This document shows positions 17,195-26,385 of a DNA stretch of 64,000 nt, in pieces; the stretch's first letter is position 1, and each line of letters opens with the position of its first letter. The notes below the pieces were generated by a model that saw only the letters and a program-made list of their open reading frames with translations, did not search any database and was not told the DNA's origin. This DNA is from Parabacteroides sp. An277. Its GTDB lineage: Bacteria; Bacteroidota; Bacteroidia; Bacteroidales; Tannerellaceae. Made by a program: the position numbers and the translations under genes. Where the stretch lies: assembly GCF_002159645.1 (NCBI RefSeq), contig NZ_NFJB01000003.1:62001-126000 (forward strand), written 5' to 3'.

Positions 17195-17275
17195 AATATC
17201 GACGATATTTGTACAAATATCGTCGATATTTATGTATCTTTAGCCTAAAGATACATATCTTCAACCTAAAGATAT
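17195..17275. repeat. Four palindromes phased at 21 bp in a divergent promoter region (cluster H)
   Basis: Palindromes are centred at 17202, 17223, 17244 and 17265, exactly 21 bp apart. The first two, AATATCGACGATATT and AATATCGTCGATATT, are reverse complements joined by TGTACA and make a perfect 36-bp palindrome (17195-17230). The third is ATGTATCTTTAG c CTAAAGATACAT (17232-17256), the fourth ATATCTT...AAGATAT (17255-17275). It lies between the efflux operon promoter (17055) and the DUF1573 promoter (17417). It may be an operator cluster or a relative of the 40-42-bp hairpin arrays. The rest of this 430-bp gap shows no gene. Confidence 0.75.
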
Positions 17276-17416
17276 AGATTTTCTCGGGTGTTTTATGTTT
17301 TTTCATCCGGGGCGTTCTTTGAAGTGTCGAAGAGAAAAAGAAAGGGTAAAAAGGACTATTTCGAAAAAGGTACGAAAAAAAGCAGAAGAAGCGCAATGGC
17401 TTTGCGTCATTATCGC

Positions 17417-17424
17417 TATATTTG
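17417..17424 (+). promoter_or_regulatory. Promoter -7 element (TATATTTG) of the DUF1573-meaB operon
   Basis: Plus-strand TATATTTG, 30 bp upstream of the ATG at 17455. Confidence 0.6.
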
Positions 17425-17454
17425 TGCATTATTTATCAAAAACAGAGAGAAAAG

Positions 17455-17841
17455 ATGAAACGTATTATTTTTATGCTGGCCGTACTGATGCTCTCGATTG
17501 GCTTTGCGGCAGCGCAACAAAAACAGGCAGTTATTTCGGCAAAAGAAACATCGTATGACTTTGGAACCATTCAAGAGGCGGATGGGAAAGTATCTCATAC
17601 CTTCCTGATTGATAATACAGGGAATGGTCCTTTAGTGATTACCCGCGTGATTGCTTCGTGTGGTTGTACGACACCGGAATGGACGAAAGAACCGATTGCC
17701 CCTGGGAAAAGCGGCGAGGTAAAGATTACATACAATCCGGCCAATCGCCCGGGTGCGTTTGTTAAGACCATCTCTTTATATAGTAACGGAAAGAAGGGAA
17801 GTTTTATCCTGACAATAAAAGGCAAAGTAGTGGGTAAATGA
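17455..17841 (+). CDS. DUF1573 single-domain exported protein
   Basis: A 128-aa protein from ATG 17455 (an upstream in-frame start at 17422 lies in the promoter and is rejected). A signal peptide (MKRIIFMLAVLMLSIGFAAA) is followed by one Ig-like ASH/DUF1573 domain with the typical FGTIQEADGKVSHTF, LVITRVIASCGCTTPEW and ITYNPANRPGAFVKTI motifs. The CGC pair is characteristic of the family. Such proteins are abundant in Bacteroidetes; their role is unknown, probably extracytoplasmic binding. A second, larger DUF1573 protein follows 25 bp downstream. Confidence 0.9.
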   Translation: MKRIIFMLAVLMLSIGFAAAQQKQAVISAKETSYDFGTIQEADGKVSHTFLIDNTGNGPLVITRVIASCGCTTPEWTKEPIAPGKSGEVKITYNPANRPGAFVKTISLYSNGKKGSFILTIKGKVVGK

Positions 17842-17866
17842 TGGATAGAAGAAAGGAAACGGGGTT

Positions 17867-18979
17867 ATGCGTAGGTTCGGTTGGCAAATAGGAATGGTTT
17901 GCTTTTGCTGGCTCTTGGCCGTGTATGCGGGAGCACAAGGCAAAGCGCAGATAGGCGTGGATAAGCAAGTGTTTAATTTTGGCACGATTGAAGAGGCGAA
18001 AGGATTGGCGAGTCATGTCTTTCAGATAGAGAATACGGGCGATGCGCCGCTGGTCATTTCGCGCGTGACGGCTTCGTGTGGTTGCACAAGACCGGAATGG
18101 ACGAAAGAACCGATTGCTCCTGGAAAAGCGGGAAACCTGAAAGTGACTTATAATCCCAAAGGACGCCCGGGTCCTTTCTATAAAACGATAACTATTTATA
18201 GTAACGCTGGAAAGCCTCGCTATAATGTGGCAATCAAAGGAAACGTGACGCCCAAGCCGGCGGCTCCGGTCTTTACCTATCCGTATGCCATAGGCAATCT
18301 GAAGTTGCATACCAAAACGGTATTATACAATAATTTGAGGCAAAGCGAGACATTGGGTGAGAAGATAAGCATCAAGAATGATGGGAAGACTTCAATAGCG
18401 GTAGAGATAGGCAAGATGCCTCATTTCCTGACCGCCGACGTGCGTCCTGCCTCTTTGAAGCCGGGCGAAGTGGGGGAGATTACGTTTTTGATGGACGGAC
18501 ATGCGCTGAAGCATAAAGGTCGCTATCGGATGAAAGTGCCGCTCGTGGTAAAGGCCGTGGGCGAGGAGAGCGTGGAGGAGGAAATCTTTGTAGCCGCCAA
18601 TGTGATAGACGATTTCAGCAAGTGGAGCGCAAAAGACAAGGCTAAGGGTCCGGTTATCCATATTTCCGGTACCTTGCTCGACTTTGGCGAAGTACCTTCA
18701 AAGAGGAGCGTCATCCCGTTTATTGGAAATAAGTTGACGGGTACGGTCGATATTACCAACCAGGGAAAGGATGATTTGGTTATCTATAGCTTTACGTCCG
18801 ATGATGAACGCATCTCCATCAACCGAGGAAAGAAGACCATAAAGCCAGGCGAGACCACGACGTATAAAGTCTCCATCCGTCCCAAGGATGTGAAAGTCCG
18901 CTTGGAAGCGTTAGTGAATATCATTAGTAATGACCCCAATGGGCCGGTTCGCCTCCTGAAGGTCACGGCTCATAAATAA
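17867..18979 (+). CDS. DUF1573 protein with extra Ig-like domains
   Basis: A 370-aa exported protein (signal about residues 1-23). The first domain (about 25-125) closely repeats the upstream gene (FGTIEEAKGLASHVF, VISRVTASCGCTRPEW, VTYNPKGRPGPFYKTI). Two further Ig-like segments follow; the last (DFGEVPSKR...LVIYSFTSDDERI, about 250-370) is a diverged DUF1573 unit without the CGC motif. The similarity of the two neighbours suggests tandem duplication. It is 12 bp upstream of meaB and likely in the same transcript. Confidence 0.88.
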   Translation: MRRFGWQIGMVCFCWLLAVYAGAQGKAQIGVDKQVFNFGTIEEAKGLASHVFQIENTGDAPLVISRVTASCGCTRPEWTKEPIAPGKAGNLKVTYNPKGRPGPFYKTITIYSNAGKPRYNVAIKGNVTPKPAAPVFTYPYAIGNLKLHTKTVLYNNLRQSETLGEKISIKNDGKTSIAVEIGKMPHFLTADVRPASLKPGEVGEITFLMDGHALKHKGRYRMKVPLVVKAVGEESVEEEIFVAANVIDDFSKWSAKDKAKGPVIHISGTLLDFGEVPSKRSVIPFIGNKLTGTVDITNQGKDDLVIYSFTSDDERISINRGKKTIKPGETTTYKVSIRPKDVKVRLEALVNIISNDPNGPVRLLKVTAHK

Positions 18980-18991
18980 AACAAGACATGT

Positions 18992-20083
18992 ATGGAACAT
19001 CCTGAGAATAGTGAAGAATACAAAGGATTGAAAGTCAATAAAGGCATCACCGAAGCCCCTACCGTCAATCCGTACAGGACGAAGCGAATCCGCCGGCGAG
19101 AATATAGCGTGGCGGAATTTGTCGAAGGCATTCTGAAGGGTAACATTACCATCCTGAGCCAAGCGGTGACGCTCGTCGAAAGCGCGCGCCATGAGCATCA
19201 GGCCATCGCGCAAGAGATTATCGAGAAGTGCCTTCCTTTCGCAGGGCGTTCGATGCGCATTGGCATCACGGGCGTTCCGGGCGCGGGGAAAAGTACCTCG
19301 ATTGATGTCTTTGGTGTGCATCTCATCAAGCAGGGGCATAAGCTCGCCGTGCTGGCCATCGACCCGAGCAGCGAGCGTTCGAAGGGCAGTATCTTGGGCG
19401 ACAAGACCCGCATGGAAACGCTTTCGCACGAGAAGGATGCCTTTATCCGTCCTTCGCCCTCGGCCGGTTCGCTGGGGGGGGTGGCCCGGAAGACGCGCGA
19501 GACGATTATCCTCTGCGAGGCGGCCGGGTTTGATACGGTGTTTGTGGAGACCGTCGGTGTGGGGCAGAGCGAGACGGCTGTTCATTCGATGGTCGATTTC
19601 TTCCTCCTTATCCAATTGGCGGGCACAGGCGATGAGCTCCAGGGCATTAAGCGGGGTATCATGGAAATGGCAGACGGTATCGTTATCAACAAGGCAGACG
19701 GCGACAATGTGGAGAAAGCGAAGCTTGCCGCTGCGCAGTTCCGCAATGCCCTGCACCTCTTCCCGCCTGCCGAGTCGGGTTGGTTCCCGAAAGTCCTTAC
19801 TTATTCGGGCTATTATAATATAGGTATAAAGGAAATTTGGGATATGATAGACGAGTATATGGCCTTCACGCGCAAGAACGGTTACTTCGAATACAAGCGG
19901 CGCAAGCAGGCGAAGTATTGGATGTATGAGAGTATCCACGACACGCTCCGTGATACGTTCTATACGAATCCGGCCGTCCAGTCCCAGTTAGGGGCGACCG
20001 AGCAGCAGGTGCTGAACAACGAGATTACGCCCTTTATGGCCGCCAAGCGCATGATGGATCTTTTCTTGACGCATATCCACTAA
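18992..20083 (+). CDS. meaB: Methylmalonyl-CoA mutase-associated GTPase MeaB
   Basis: A 363-aa G3E-type GTPase that protects and loads methylmalonyl-CoA mutase with its B12 cofactor. The Walker A motif GVPGAGKS lies at residues 94-101; DPSSERSKGSILGDKTRM and PSPSAGSLGGVARKT are the usual MeaB/ArgK switch and base regions; ETVGVGQSE is Walker B-like; NKADGDN gives guanine specificity. Length fits the family. No mutase gene is in the window. It is the last gene of the DUF1573 operon and converges on hisS across array C. Confidence 0.94.
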   Translation: MEHPENSEEYKGLKVNKGITEAPTVNPYRTKRIRRREYSVAEFVEGILKGNITILSQAVTLVESARHEHQAIAQEIIEKCLPFAGRSMRIGITGVPGAGKSTSIDVFGVHLIKQGHKLAVLAIDPSSERSKGSILGDKTRMETLSHEKDAFIRPSPSAGSLGGVARKTRETIILCEAAGFDTVFVETVGVGQSETAVHSMVDFFLLIQLAGTGDELQGIKRGIMEMADGIVINKADGDNVEKAKLAAAQFRNALHLFPPAESGWFPKVLTYSGYYNIGIKEIWDMIDEYMAFTRKNGYFEYKRRKQAKYWMYESIHDTLRDTFYTNPAVQSQLGATEQQVLNNEITPFMAAKRMMDLFLTHIH

Positions 20084-20100
20084 CTTTCTTTCTTACTTAT

Positions 20101-20385
20101 GCCTGACCGGTCAGGCACGCTTCCGGAGCAGTCGCGGCACAAGAACGACCGGTCAGGCACGCCTCCGGAGCAGTCGCGGCGCGAGAACGACCGGTCAGGC
20201 ACGCTTCCGGAGCAGTCGCGGCACAAGAACGACCGGTCAGGCACGCTTCCGGAGCGGTCGCGGCGCGAGAACGACCGGTCAGGCATGCCTCCGGAGCAGT
20301 CGCGGCACAAGAACGACCGGTCAGGCACGCTTCTGGAGCAGTCGTGGCACAAGAATGACCGGTCAGGCACGCTTCCGGAGCGCTC
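20101..20385. repeat. Tandem hairpin array C, 42-bp period, 6 full units plus one partial
   Basis: GACCGGTC cores begin at 20105, 20147, 20189, 20231, 20273, 20315 and 20357, each exactly 42 bp apart. The first is inside the perfect 16-bp palindrome GCCTGACCGGTCAGGC (20101-20116). A second palindrome per unit is TCCGGA, usually within CTCCGGAG or TTCCGGAG. Because 42 is a multiple of three and the unit lacks stops, open frames run through on both strands (a 14-residue repeat peptide); I read these as by-products. The array fills the space between the convergent meaB and hisS genes and could act as a two-way terminator. Confidence 0.85.
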
Positions 20386-20388
20386 TTT

Positions 20389-21747
20389 TCAGGCGAACGA
20401 CTGAATGAGCTCGTCGAGCGTCACCATCTTTTGTTCGCCTGTCAGCATATTCTTGAGGTTGATTTTGCCTTCCGCCATTTCCGTTTCGCCCACGATGGCC
20501 ACGAACGGGATTTTCTTGGTGTCGGCATAGCCCATTTGCTTCTTCATCTTGGCCGCTTCAGGGTAAAGCTCGGTACGGATGCCGGCCGCGCGGACTTGCG
20601 CCACCAAGGGCAGGAGATACGCCTCTTCCGTCGCACCGAAATTGACGAACAGAAGCTGCGTGGTCTGCAACGCGTCTTTCGGATAAAGCTCCAATTGGTT
20701 CAATACGTCGAAGATACGGTCTGCGCCGAAAGAGATGCCGACGCCCGAAACGCCCTCCATGCCGAACACGCCCGTCAGGTTGTCGTATCGCCCGCCGCCC
20801 GTGATGCTACCGATTTGCACGTCGAGCGCCTTCACTTCGAAGATGGCACCGGTATAGTAGTTCAGTCCGCGCGCCAAGGTTAAATCAATCTCCAACTCCG
20901 CGTGTAGCGTCAGCTTTTCTACGCGGTCGAGGATAAATTCCAACTCCTCGATGCCCTTCCGGCCGACCTCCGATTGTGCCAGAATTTCCCGCAACGAAGC
21001 CAACTTCTCGCGGTTCGTGCCGCTCAGGAGGATGACGGGTTGGAGCCGGGCGATAGCCTCTTCCGAAAGCCCCTTGTCGCGCAGTTCGGCGTTTACATTC
21101 TCCAAGCCAATCTTGTCCAGCTTGTCGATGGCTACTGTAATATCCACGATTTTATCCGACGCGCCCAGTATCTCGGCAATGCCCGACAGAATCTTGCGGT
21201 TGTTCATCTTGATGCAGACACGGATGCCGAAGCGGCGGAACACCTCATCCATGATTTGAATCAGTTCCACTTCGTTAATCAGCGAATTGGAACCCACCAC
21301 GTCGCCATCGCACTGGTAAAACTCGCGGTAACGTCCCTTCTGCGGACGGTCGGCGCGCCAAACGGGCTGAATCTGATAGCGTTTGAAAGGAAATGAAATT
21401 TCGTTCCGATGCTGCACCACGAAACGGGCGAACGGGACGGTCAAGTCGTAACGCAAGCCCTTCTCGCACGCTTTATTGGCGAACTTCACCGGGTTCATCT
21501 CCTTCAGTTCCTCTTCAGAGATACCCGCAAAGCAATCACCGGAGTTCAGAATCTTAAACAGGAGCTTGTCGCCCTCCTCGCCATACTTGCCCATGAGCGT
21601 GGACAGGTTCTCCATCGCTGGCGTCTCTATCTGTTGGAAACCATACAGATGGTACACCTCGCGGATGGTATTGAATATGTAATTACGCTTCGCCATCTCT
21701 TCCGGCGAAAAGTCTCTGGTACCTTTGGGTATTGACGGTTTTTGCAT
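20389..21747 (-). CDS. hisS: Histidyl-tRNA synthetase
   Basis: A 452-aa class II aminoacyl-tRNA synthetase that charges tRNA-His. Motif 1 lies near residues 50-60, motif 2 is [20 protein letters not shown], the histidine-binding loop is [14 protein letters not shown], and motif 3 is [17 protein letters not shown]-terminal anticodon-binding domain (about 355-450) ends the protein. Length and motifs are those of the Bacteroidetes enzyme. It converges with meaB; the sulfatase gene upstream is co-directional, 46 bp away. Confidence 0.96.
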   Translation of the reverse strand: MQKPSIPKGTRDFSPEEMAKRNYIFNTIREVYHLYGFQQIETPAMENLSTLMGKYGEEGDKLLFKILNSGDCFAGISEEELKEMNPVKFANKACEKGLRYDLTVPFARFVVQHRNEISFPFKRYQIQPVWRADRPQKGRYREFYQCDGDVVGSNSLINEVELIQIMDEVFRRFGIRVCIKMNNRKILSGIAEILGASDKIVDITVAIDKLDKIGLENVNAELRDKGLSEEAIARLQPVILLSGTNREKLASLREILAQSEVGRKGIEELEFILDRVEKLTLHAELEIDLTLARGLNYYTGAIFEVKALDVQIGSITGGGRYDNLTGVFGMEGVSGVGISFGADRIFDVLNQLELYPKDALQTTQLLFVNFGATEEAYLLPLVAQVRAAGIRTELYPEAAKMKKQMGYADTKKIPFVAIVGETEMAEGKINLKNMLTGEQKMVTLDELIQSFA

Positions 21748-21793
21748 TGTATGCTTCTAATTTATGTTGTTATTATTTATGTAGTTATACTCA

Positions 21794-23311
21794 TTATCGA
21801 CGACTTTTGCCCGACGTAACATAATGTTCAAGCAGCCGTCTCATTTTTTCTACTTGTTTTGGATAATTCGCTGCCACGTTGTTTTGTTCGGTTGGGTCTT
21901 CCTTCAGATTATACAATTGTTCTGCCGGACGGTTTGCCGCATCCTTTTCCGAGAGTGACCATCCGCCCGAACCGTGCGCTTTGAGGTAAACCCAATCTCC
22001 TTGACGAAGTGCAAAATAGCCGTCGATGGAATGGTGGATTGTTGCTTCACGTAAAGGGGAGGAATAGGGTTCACCTGTCAACACTTTCCAAAAACTATAG
22101 CTATCTTCTCCCGCATCGTCAGGTAAAGGTTGGCCTACCATTTCGGCACAGGTAGCCATCAGGTCGGTTGTACAGATAACTTCATCACAGATTTTCCCTT
22201 CCTTTATCTGCTTTGGCCAATATACAATGAACGGGACGCGATGCCCACCTTCCCATAAATCGGATTTCTGTCCGGAAAAAAGCCCGTTAGCACGATGTCC
22301 AGTATCTTCTATGTCTTTTTGGCTCCAACTGGAACCATTATCACTGGTAAAGATAAGAATTGTATTCTCCAGTTGCCCGCTCTTTTCGAGCGCCTGTCGG
22401 ATTTGTCGCACGACATCGTCTACCATGCAAACGAAATCTCCGTAAACACCTGCTTCCGATTTGCCTTCAAAGCTGCTCGATGGTAACCAGGGTGTATGCG
22501 GCGCTGTGATTGGGAAGTAAAGAAAGAAGGGTTTATTGCCTTGGGCTGCTGAAGTAATATAGTCGACAGCCTTTTGGGTGAAATGTGGCAAACACGCAGC
22601 GTGTTCAAAATTATCTGCTTTATCGCCATGACGATACCACATTCCGTGTGCACGGTCGTCATGCCAATCGGGGACATGGGTATTTACCGGACTGTTTACC
22701 CGTCCGTTTTCTATATATACGTAAGGTGCAATATCCAAAGAGGCCGGAAGAATATAGCTGTAATCAAAGCCATGCTCAGATGGTCCTCCATGTACCACTT
22801 CGGCATAATTAATGTTTCGGGTATCTTGAATATCCCATTCGTTTCCGGTAAAAAGCGGTTTGGTGGTATCGATACGTGCCCAATCAAGACCCAAATGCCA
22901 TTTCCCGATGCAGGCAGTCGTGTAACCATTTTTTCGAAGTAGGGAGGCGACTGTTTCGCGTCCGGATTCGATTAAAGAGGGTGAATGCCCTACCAATACG
23001 CCGCTCTTCAAACGTGAACGGAAAGCATATCGACCCGTTAAAATACCATAGCGAGTCGGTGTACTAACGGCAGCGTTTGAATGCGCATCCGTAAATTGTA
23101 TGCCAGATGCAGCCAAACTATCAAGGGCCGGTGTCGGTATCTTACTGGAAGAATTGTAGGCATGGATATCTCCATATCCTAAATCATCAGCTAAAATATA
23201 AACGATGTTGGGATACCTATTTTCTTGCTCCTCGGAAGAGCTCTTTTGCCCGCTACAAGAAAGTAGGAATAGGAAAACCGAACCGGCGGTCCATGTCAAT
23301 GTCGTTTTCAT
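21794..23311 (-). CDS. S1-family sulfatase, serine-type, lipoprotein
   Basis: A 505-aa sulfatase with lipoprotein signal (SVFLFLLSC, Cys19), so probably on the periplasmic or cell-surface side. Metal-binding ADDLGYGD (41-48) and SDNGSSW motifs are present. The active-site motif is STPTR (Ser83-Arg87), so Ser83 would be oxidised to formylglycine by an anaerobic sulfatase-maturating enzyme encoded elsewhere. Other S1 landmarks include GILTGRYAFR and GKWHLG. It removes sulfate from a glycan, which one is not shown. It is the third gene of the mnmA-glycosidase-sulfatase run (25 bp after the glycosidase). Confidence 0.92.
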   Translation of the reverse strand: MKTTLTWTAGSVFLFLLSCSGQKSSSEEQENRYPNIVYILADDLGYGDIHAYNSSSKIPTPALDSLAASGIQFTDAHSNAAVSTPTRYGILTGRYAFRSRLKSGVLVGHSPSLIESGRETVASLLRKNGYTTACIGKWHLGLDWARIDTTKPLFTGNEWDIQDTRNINYAEVVHGGPSEHGFDYSYILPASLDIAPYVYIENGRVNSPVNTHVPDWHDDRAHGMWYRHGDKADNFEHAACLPHFTQKAVDYITSAAQGNKPFFLYFPITAPHTPWLPSSSFEGKSEAGVYGDFVCMVDDVVRQIRQALEKSGQLENTILIFTSDNGSSWSQKDIEDTGHRANGLFSGQKSDLWEGGHRVPFIVYWPKQIKEGKICDEVICTTDLMATCAEMVGQPLPDDAGEDSYSFWKVLTGEPYSSPLREATIHHSIDGYFALRQGDWVYLKAHGSGGWSLSEKDAANRPAEQLYNLKEDPTEQNNVAANYPKQVEKMRRLLEHYVTSGKSRR

Positions 23312-23335
23312 CTGTGTCCCTTCTTATTTTTATTG

Positions 23336-24598
23336 TTATTCTTCATTACCTGTTTGCTTTATCTTTTTCAGCGGAATCTGTACATTGAAGGAACTCCCGT
23401 CGCTTTTAGCATTCAAATCTTTGATTGAACAAGCGGCATACAAAACTAACGGGTCGCCATTATCGTTTAAAAGCAATTGCGGGCGTTCCAGTCTGTCTAC
23501 TTTTATCGTATCGCCAGTGCGGAGTATAAGCTCTTTTTTCATGAAGAGGGAATGCTTAGGCAATTCCCAATGAATACCATCTTTCGAGTACATAATAGCC
23601 AAGCAAGGTTCCGCATGGGTAAAATGTCCGGTAAAGTCTTTGAAGATGGCATAAAACAATTTCTCTTTCTGATTATACCAGACATAAGGATCTTCTGCTG
23701 AAAGCTTTTGCCCGTCGGACGAGGGCAAGTCGAAGACCGGAATATCTAATGGGACGAATGGCCCCTCGGGTGAATCGCTCAGGGCTACACCGTGGATTCC
23801 CCGCCAATAGGGGTCATATATATTTCCTTTGAAATAGAGCAGGTATTTGCCGTCCGATGGACGATACACTACCGACGGATTGACCACAATGATATTATCC
23901 GGCTTGGGCTGTGTCCCCAGAGGCGAAGGATTTACGATATCATCCGGTTTCACGCGCGTTCGAGGGGACAACAAAGGTGTTTGACTCCTTTTGAATATAC
24001 CTTTCCGCAAATCATCGAATGTATCAAACGAGATGACGCCGATGCAAAGCATTTGCTGGATGCGGCTTCGTTTATCCAACCGCCCGCCATCTTTGGCTTG
24101 GATGGGCAGGTGGGTGGCCTCTCTTCCTCCTACATAATAGAGATAATATTTCCCATTGAAACGTCGAAGATGTGGATTCATTACGGTTTGCGCATCCCAG
24201 GCGGAAGTATCCGGAGCAAAACCATCTTCGTTTAAGAAGAAACCCAATTGGCGGAAACCTCCATCCGGACGGTCAGAAACGGCCAATCCCAACTTCGAAC
24301 CATAGACCCATGCTTGGTTGAACGGATATTCCCCTTTTCCTTCGGGCGCTGAATATACCATATAATATTTCCCGTCTTCTTCTGATTGTAAAACAGACGC
24401 TCCCCATACGAAATGACCTTCGACTTGGAAAGCCGAAAAACCTTTTCCTATCGGGCTATCTTCCGCTTGGCAGATTTCCATGTCGACCGGCAATGCCTCG
24501 TATTGGCTGTTCGGAATCTCTTCCGCTTGGCAATTCATCCAGAAAAACGCCAGGCCAACCATTGTACCGATTATGTAAAGTACAGACTTACGCTTCAT
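23336..24598 (-). CDS. Exported beta-propeller glycoside hydrolase (GH43/GH117/GH32-like)
   Basis: A 420-aa exported protein (signal about residues 1-25). Repeated blade motifs (GKYYMVYSAPEG, GKYYLYYVGGRE, GKYLLYFKGN, LFYAIFKDFTGH, SKDGIHWELP) indicate a five-bladed beta-propeller of the GH43/32/117 type. Acidic residues sit at blade starts (for example SAEDPYVWY) as in these enzymes, but I cannot assign the family with certainty. It lies 7 bp after mnmA and 25 bp before the sulfatase, so it probably acts with the sulfatase on the same sulfated glycan (inference). Confidence 0.75.
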   Translation of the reverse strand: MKRKSVLYIIGTMVGLAFFWMNCQAEEIPNSQYEALPVDMEICQAEDSPIGKGFSAFQVEGHFVWGASVLQSEEDGKYYMVYSAPEGKGEYPFNQAWVYGSKLGLAVSDRPDGGFRQLGFFLNEDGFAPDTSAWDAQTVMNPHLRRFNGKYYLYYVGGREATHLPIQAKDGGRLDKRSRIQQMLCIGVISFDTFDDLRKGIFKRSQTPLLSPRTRVKPDDIVNPSPLGTQPKPDNIIVVNPSVVYRPSDGKYLLYFKGNIYDPYWRGIHGVALSDSPEGPFVPLDIPVFDLPSSDGQKLSAEDPYVWYNQKEKLFYAIFKDFTGHFTHAEPCLAIMYSKDGIHWELPKHSLFMKKELILRTGDTIKVDRLERPQLLLNDNGDPLVLYAACSIKDLNAKSDGSSFNVQIPLKKIKQTGNEE

Positions 24599-24605
24599 CG
24601 TGTAT

Positions 24606-25685
24606 TTAGTTTCCTTCGTCTCCTATAATCATTCCGCTTCCCAGGCAAAGATGGTGGTCTTTATCGTATACCACGCCGTATTGTCCTGGCGCGATACCCT
24701 GTATTTTCTCATCTGATTCGATACGGTAGACGTCCCCGATGCGGCGGATGTAACCATGCGTGAACTCGGGGGTGTGGCGGATTTTAAAGGTAATCTCCTT
24801 CGCATCGTCAAACTCGCCCCACGGATCTTCGGTAATGAAGTCGAATCCGTGCATGTTAATGACTTTGCCGTATTGCGTTTCCGGGTCGTATCCGTTTGAT
24901 ACATAGATAATGTTGCGACGGATGTCTTTTTGGATGACAAACCACGGACCTCCACTTAATCCCAAGCCTTTCCGTTGGCCGATGGTGTGAAACCAATAGC
25001 CATTGTGTTTGCCCAGTACTTTGCCTGTCTCCAGCTCGATAATCTTTCCCGGACGTTTTCCCAAGTAACGTTCGATAAAATCATTATAATTGATTTTGCC
25101 CAAGAAGCAGATGCCTTGGCTGTCCTTTCGTTTCGCGCTCGGGAGTTTCTGCGCTTCGGCGATGGCACGCACCTCGCTCTTCATCAGGTGCCCGATGGGG
25201 AACATCAGTTTCTGGATTTGCAAGCGGGTAATCTGCCCCAGGAAGTCGGTCTGGTCTTTTACCGGGTCTTTGGCGGTCGAGAGCCACACTTTCCCATCGA
25301 TTTCAGTCGTGGTGGCATAATGGCCCGTGGCAATCTTGTCAAAATCCTTGCCCCATTTATCTTCGAAGCAACCGAACTTGATATATTTATTGCACATCAT
25401 ATCCGGGTTCGGTGTCAAACCACGCTTAACGGAATCAATCGTATAGCTGACCACTTTCTCCCAATACTCGTCGTGCAGCGATACTTGCTCGAAGCGGCAC
25501 CCATATTTCTTGGCGATATACGATGTGATTTCAATATCCTCTTCCGCCGGGCAGTCGATATAGCCATCCTTGTCTTCCATTCCGATGCGGATGTAGAAAA
25601 TAGTAGGGTCGTAGCCCGCTTCTTTTAACAGGTGGACCACGACAGAGCTATCTACGCCTCCCGATACTAATGCTGCGATTTCCAT
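24606..25685 (-). CDS. mnmA: tRNA-uridine 2-sulfurtransferase MnmA
   Basis: A 359-aa enzyme that thiolates U34 of Lys, Glu and Gln tRNAs. The PP-loop SGGVDSS is at residues 8-14; the catalytic Cys98 ([15 protein letters not shown]) and Cys193 (SQGICFLGK) are both present, as is the ATGHYA motif. The C-terminal barrel domains end with PGQYGVVY. The promoter TATCTTTG lies 32 bp upstream. The odd feature is the downstream context: an exported glycosidase starts 7 bp after its stop, then a sulfatase. Bacteroidetes often carry two mnmA paralogues; this may be either. Confidence 0.94.
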   Translation of the reverse strand: MEIAALVSGGVDSSVVVHLLKEAGYDPTIFYIRIGMEDKDGYIDCPAEEDIEITSYIAKKYGCRFEQVSLHDEYWEKVVSYTIDSVKRGLTPNPDMMCNKYIKFGCFEDKWGKDFDKIATGHYATTTEIDGKVWLSTAKDPVKDQTDFLGQITRLQIQKLMFPIGHLMKSEVRAIAEAQKLPSAKRKDSQGICFLGKINYNDFIERYLGKRPGKIIELETGKVLGKHNGYWFHTIGQRKGLGLSGGPWFVIQKDIRRNIIYVSNGYDPETQYGKVINMHGFDFITEDPWGEFDDAKEITFKIRHTPEFTHGYIRRIGDVYRIESDEKIQGIAPGQYGVVYDKDHHLCLGSGMIIGDEGN

Positions 25686-25716
25686 ATGCGTTCAATCCTA
25701 TATTTTTAAATGCCTG

Positions 25717-25724
25717 CAAAGATA
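25717..25724 (-). promoter_or_regulatory. Promoter -7 element (TATCTTTG) of the mnmA operon
   Basis: Minus-strand TATCTTTG, exact TAnnTTTG match, 32 bp upstream of the mnmA ATG. Confidence 0.65.
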
Positions 25725-25867
25725 CGGATTTATACGCAATCTTCCGCGCAAAATGAGAAACAAGTTGGAAAGAGGGCACGGCTCTTTCCTTTAAATTGGC
25801 TACCGCAGGTCGAAGCGAGGCCTGCAGCCACAAACGTTTCGAAATACGATTTGAAAAGAGGAGCTAT

Positions 25868-26020
25868 AAAAACTATCTGAAAAGCTCCCCTGCTTTGATA
25901 GGGGAGTTCCCCGAAGGGGTGAGGGGTTGGTTTTCTTTTTGTGTGTATGAACCCCTCAGTCTCAGCTGCCGCTTCGCCAGCTCCCCTATCAAAGCAGGGG
26001 AGCTTTTCTAATAGTTTTTT
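25868..26020. repeat. REP/MITE-like hairpin element with perfect 27-bp arms
   Basis: The left arm 25880-25906 (begins AAAAGCTCCCCTGCTTTG) is the exact reverse complement of the right arm 25981-26007. Imperfect pairing extends outward (AAAAACTAT against ATAGTTTTTT). Inside lie three smaller hairpins: CCCCgaaGGGG (25909-25919), GAGGGGTT with AACCCCTC (25921-25957), and AGCTG...CAGCT (25964-25982). This multi-branched fold is typical of small non-autonomous palindromic elements found in many bacteria. It directly borders array D. Confidence 0.75.
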
Positions 26021-26034
26021 CGAAATGTCCTTCC

Positions 26035-26297
26035 TTCGACAGCGTCGAAAGTTCCAATTTCCCGCCGGAAGCGTTTTCGACGGCGTCGAAAGTTCTAATT
26101 TTTCTCCGGAAGCATTTTCGACGGCGTCGAAAGTCTCGATTTTCTTCCGGAAGCATTTTCGACGGCGTCGAAAGTCTCGATTTTCTTCCGGAAGCATTTT
26201 CGACGGCGTCGAAAGTCTCGATTTTCTTCCGGAAGCATTTTCGACGGTGTCGAAAGTTCCAATTTTCCGCCGGAAGCATTTTCGACGGCGTCGAAAT
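26035..26297. repeat. Tandem hairpin array D, 41-bp period, 7 units
   Basis: Units start at 26035, 26076, 26117, 26158, 26199, 26240 and 26281, all exactly 41 bp apart. Each carries a 17-base hairpin TTTCGACggcGTCGAAA and most carry a second palindrome CTTCCGGAAG (first and last units have CGCCGGAAG). The middle units are nearly identical; those at the ends are diverged. The array lies 3' of the GH2 gene (stop 26386) and 5' of mnmA, at the downstream end of the polysaccharide locus. Confidence 0.85.
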
Positions 26298-26385
26298 GGA
26301 ATTTCGTCCGACAAAAGGTTTCCAGTGGCATTGGAGGGTCAATTGTCGTCCGAAAATCCATTTCCCACGCTTGGGGAATGTGGCA

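Noticed and set aside
20099-20404. Open frames on both strands encoding a 14-residue repeat peptide
   Set aside because: They follow automatically from a stop-free 42-bp tandem unit and are open on both strands; no start context or signal supports a real protein.
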